Shown one piece after another: positions 5,652-7,285 of a stretch of 7,285 bases of DNA. This stretch comes from Lachnospiraceae bacterium (GTDB taxonomy: Bacteria > Bacillota > Clostridia > Lachnospirales > Lachnospiraceae). Positions within the stretch are counted from its first letter, which is position 1; each line of letters begins with the position of its first letter. A program made the translations under genes and the position numbers. The notes below the pieces were generated by a model. It had not been told where the DNA came from. It did not search any database and was given only the letters and a program-made list of their open reading frames with translations. Location: the NCBI GenBank assembly GCA_003488445.1, contig DNLO01000061.1, forward strand, positions 1 through 7,285, in the 5' to 3' direction.

Positions 5652-7285
5652 ATGAACAAGAAATCAAAAGAGACAAATATCATTGCCATAGCCATTGCAG
5701 GCGCCCTTGCTACCATAGCCGTGCTCTTTCTGGGAACGCTTTGGGTGGGGCAGGCTGCAAGCAGGGATGCTTCAAGGGCTGTACGCAATGTGAGCCTTCT
5801 TTATCTGAACGAGCTGGCCGGCAGGCGGGAGCAGGTGGTTGCCTCCAGGCTCGATGACTATATCAATGACATGAATGTGACGCTGGGTCTTATGGAAAAG
5901 GATGATCTGGCATCTATCGAAAGCCTTCAGGCTTATCAGGCGAAGATCAAGCAGCTATACGGGCTGGAAAAGTTTGCCTTTGTCGATACGGAGGGTCTCA
6001 TATATACCTCCATGGGGACGCGTACTGATATCGACCAGTACAGCTTTGACTATAATACTTTGTCTGAACCGGAGGTATCCATAAAAAACGAAAAGGGCAA
6101 TGAGAAGACCGTGATCATTGCCGTGCCCATGGACCGGGTGCCCGTAGAGGACAGACATCTGGTGGTGTGCTTCATGGAGATAGGCATGGAGAATATGCTG
6201 GAGGGAATATCCTTAAGGACAGAGAACAACAGCACCACGTTCTGCAATATATATACGGCCGACGGAGCACCGCTTACAGATATGGTCCTCGGGGGTCTGG
6301 CCAGCGAAGCGAATCTTCTGGATGCCATGGGTCACGCCGAGTGCGAAGCGGGCTATTCCATCGAAAATGTATCAGAGGATTTCAGGGATGGTAGAGAAGG
6401 TGTCGTATCCTTTACCTACAACGGTATCAGGGAAACCCTGTACTATGTTCCCATCAGGGGAACAGACTGGATGCTCACCTATCTCATCAGGGAGAGTGTC
6501 ATAACAGAGCAGATCAATACCATTTCGAGAGGGATCATCACCCGGAGTCTGGTTCAGTCGCTTCTCACCGCACTTGTTCTCGCAGGGATATTCATATTTA
6601 TGATACTTCAGATAAGGAGAAATTCCCGCATCACTCTTGAGAAGGAGGTGTCGGAGACGGAGAACCGCGTGAAGCAGCAGGAGCTCGAGGAGCAGCTTGC
6701 ACTGCAGGAGGAGCTGCTTGATCAGGAGAAGCGCAGAGCCCAGCAGGACAGCATGATCACGGCCATGGCCTCGGATTACCGCAGTGTGTACTATGTGGAT
6801 CTCGACAGCAACGAGGCCGTATGCTACAGAAATGATCCGGGAACACGGGATCTTGTCTCCGAAGGAGAGAGCTTCAGCTTCAGCGAAAAATTCAATGATT
6901 ACGCAGCCCGTTATGTGGATGAGGCATACAGACAGGGCTTTCAGGAATTCATTAAGACGGAGAGCATACGTGCGGGTCTGGCAAACAGCTCCATGATATC
7001 CTACAGATATCTCACCAGGAAAAACGGTGTTGAAAGCTATGAAATGCTGAGAATGGCCGGCGTCAGACATGCTGAAGACCGCATGGATCATATAATTCAT
7101 GCTGTCGGCGTAGGGTTTACGGACATAGACGGCGAAATGCGGGATACTCTCTCGAAGAATCAGGCGCTTTCAGATGCTCTTGAAGCTGCCGAGGAGGCAA
7201 GCAAGGCCAAGACCGTATTCCTTTCCAATATGAGCCACGAGATCAGAACGCCAATGAATGCCATCATCGGTCTTGACAGTCTGGC
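5652..7285 (+). CDS. Membrane sensor histidine kinase, probably hybrid type (5' part, truncated by window end)
   Basis: There are 544 complete codons without a stop, starting at ATG 5652 after an overlapping GAGGTGA (5641-5647). Residues 9-31 form TM1 and about 300-319 form TM2. The roughly 265 residues between them should lie outside the membrane and resemble a Cache sensor ([14 protein letters not shown] at 107-120); this region has three cysteines, C173, C198 and C231. A charged coiled coil follows TM2 (about 329-366), then a PAS-like region (about 367-490), a second helical linker ([13 protein letters not shown]) and the HisKA H-box [18 protein letters not shown] with phospho-acceptor H529. 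The ATPase domain and any receiver domain lie beyond the window. H-boxes of this [12 protein letters not shown] form are typical of hybrid kinases, so receiver domains are expected but not seen. The gene follows the mechanosensitive channel by 4 bases. The ligand is unknown. Confidence 0.92.
   Translation, partial: MNKKSKETNIIAIAIAGALATIAVLFLGTLWVGQAASRDASRAVRNVSLLYLNELAGRREQVVASRLDDYINDMNVTLGLMEKDDLASIESLQAYQAKIKQLYGLEKFAFVDTEGLIYTSMGTRTDIDQYSFDYNTLSEPEVSIKNEKGNEKTVIIAVPMDRVPVEDRHLVVCFMEIGMENMLEGISLRTENNSTTFCNIYTADGAPLTDMVLGGLASEANLLDAMGHAECEAGYSIENVSEDFRDGREGVVSFTYNGIRETLYYVPIRGTDWMLTYLIRESVITEQINTISRGIITRSLVQSLLTALVLAGIFIFMILQIRRNSRITLEKEVSETENRVKQQELEEQLALQEELLDQEKRRAQQDSMITAMASDYRSVYYVDLDSNEAVCYRNDPGTRDLVSEGESFSFSEKFNDYAARYVDEAYRQGFQEFIKTESIRAGLANSSMISYRYLTRKNGVESYEMLRMAGVRHAEDRMDHIIHAVGVGFTDIDGEMRDTLSKNQALSDALEAAEEASKAKTVFLSNMSHEIRTPMNAIIGLDSL

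Noticed and set aside
5902..6504. Short + strand open frames (about 60-75 codons) within the kinase region
   Set aside because: They lie in other frames inside the kinase sensor domain, whose own frame is open from 5652 to the window end with clear motifs.

Overview
The window reads as chromosomal DNA from an anaerobic Firmicute, most likely of the Lachnospiraceae/Clostridia. The basis is the short ACT-type SerA next to SerC and a DUF1015 protein, the style of the hybrid-type histidine kinase ([14 protein letters not shown] box), strong AGGAGG-type ribosome sites with some TTG and GTG starts, heavy use of ATA, AGA and AGG codons, and roughly balanced G+C. The genus cannot be fixed from this sequence. 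No mobile element, RNA gene, CRISPR array or clear terminator is visible.

All genes are on the + strand and tightly packed. They are: the 3' end of serC (1-138); serA (172-1335); a DUF1015 gene with a TTG start (1349-2587); a full-length homologue of glycogen branching enzyme whose catalytic residues are replaced or deleted (2602-4686); a MscS-type mechanosensitive channel with a GTG start inside the preceding gene (4673-5647); and the 5' part of a membrane histidine kinase that runs off the right edge (5652-7285). The gaps are 33, 13, 14, -14 and 4 bases, with no room for an obvious promoter or terminator, so the whole stretch may be one transcription unit. No stretch of more than about 33 bases is non-coding.

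The left part is the serine pathway. SerA oxidises 3-phosphoglycerate, SerC transaminates the product to phosphoserine, and the DUF1015 protein, of unknown activity, sits where a phosphoserine phosphatase might be expected. The right part looks like a sensing or osmotic module: a catalytically dead GlgB-like protein that keeps its carbohydrate-binding-type domain, translationally coupled to a mechanosensitive channel, followed by a Cache-like sensor kinase.

The most notable item is the intact but catalytically degenerate GlgB paralogue. It has lost the nucleophile, the acid/base Glu, the first-region Asp and His, and the SHDE motif, yet it keeps an unbroken 694-residue frame and the GlgB domain order. 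This suggests a retained non-enzymatic role, possibly glucan binding or regulation. That role is inference.
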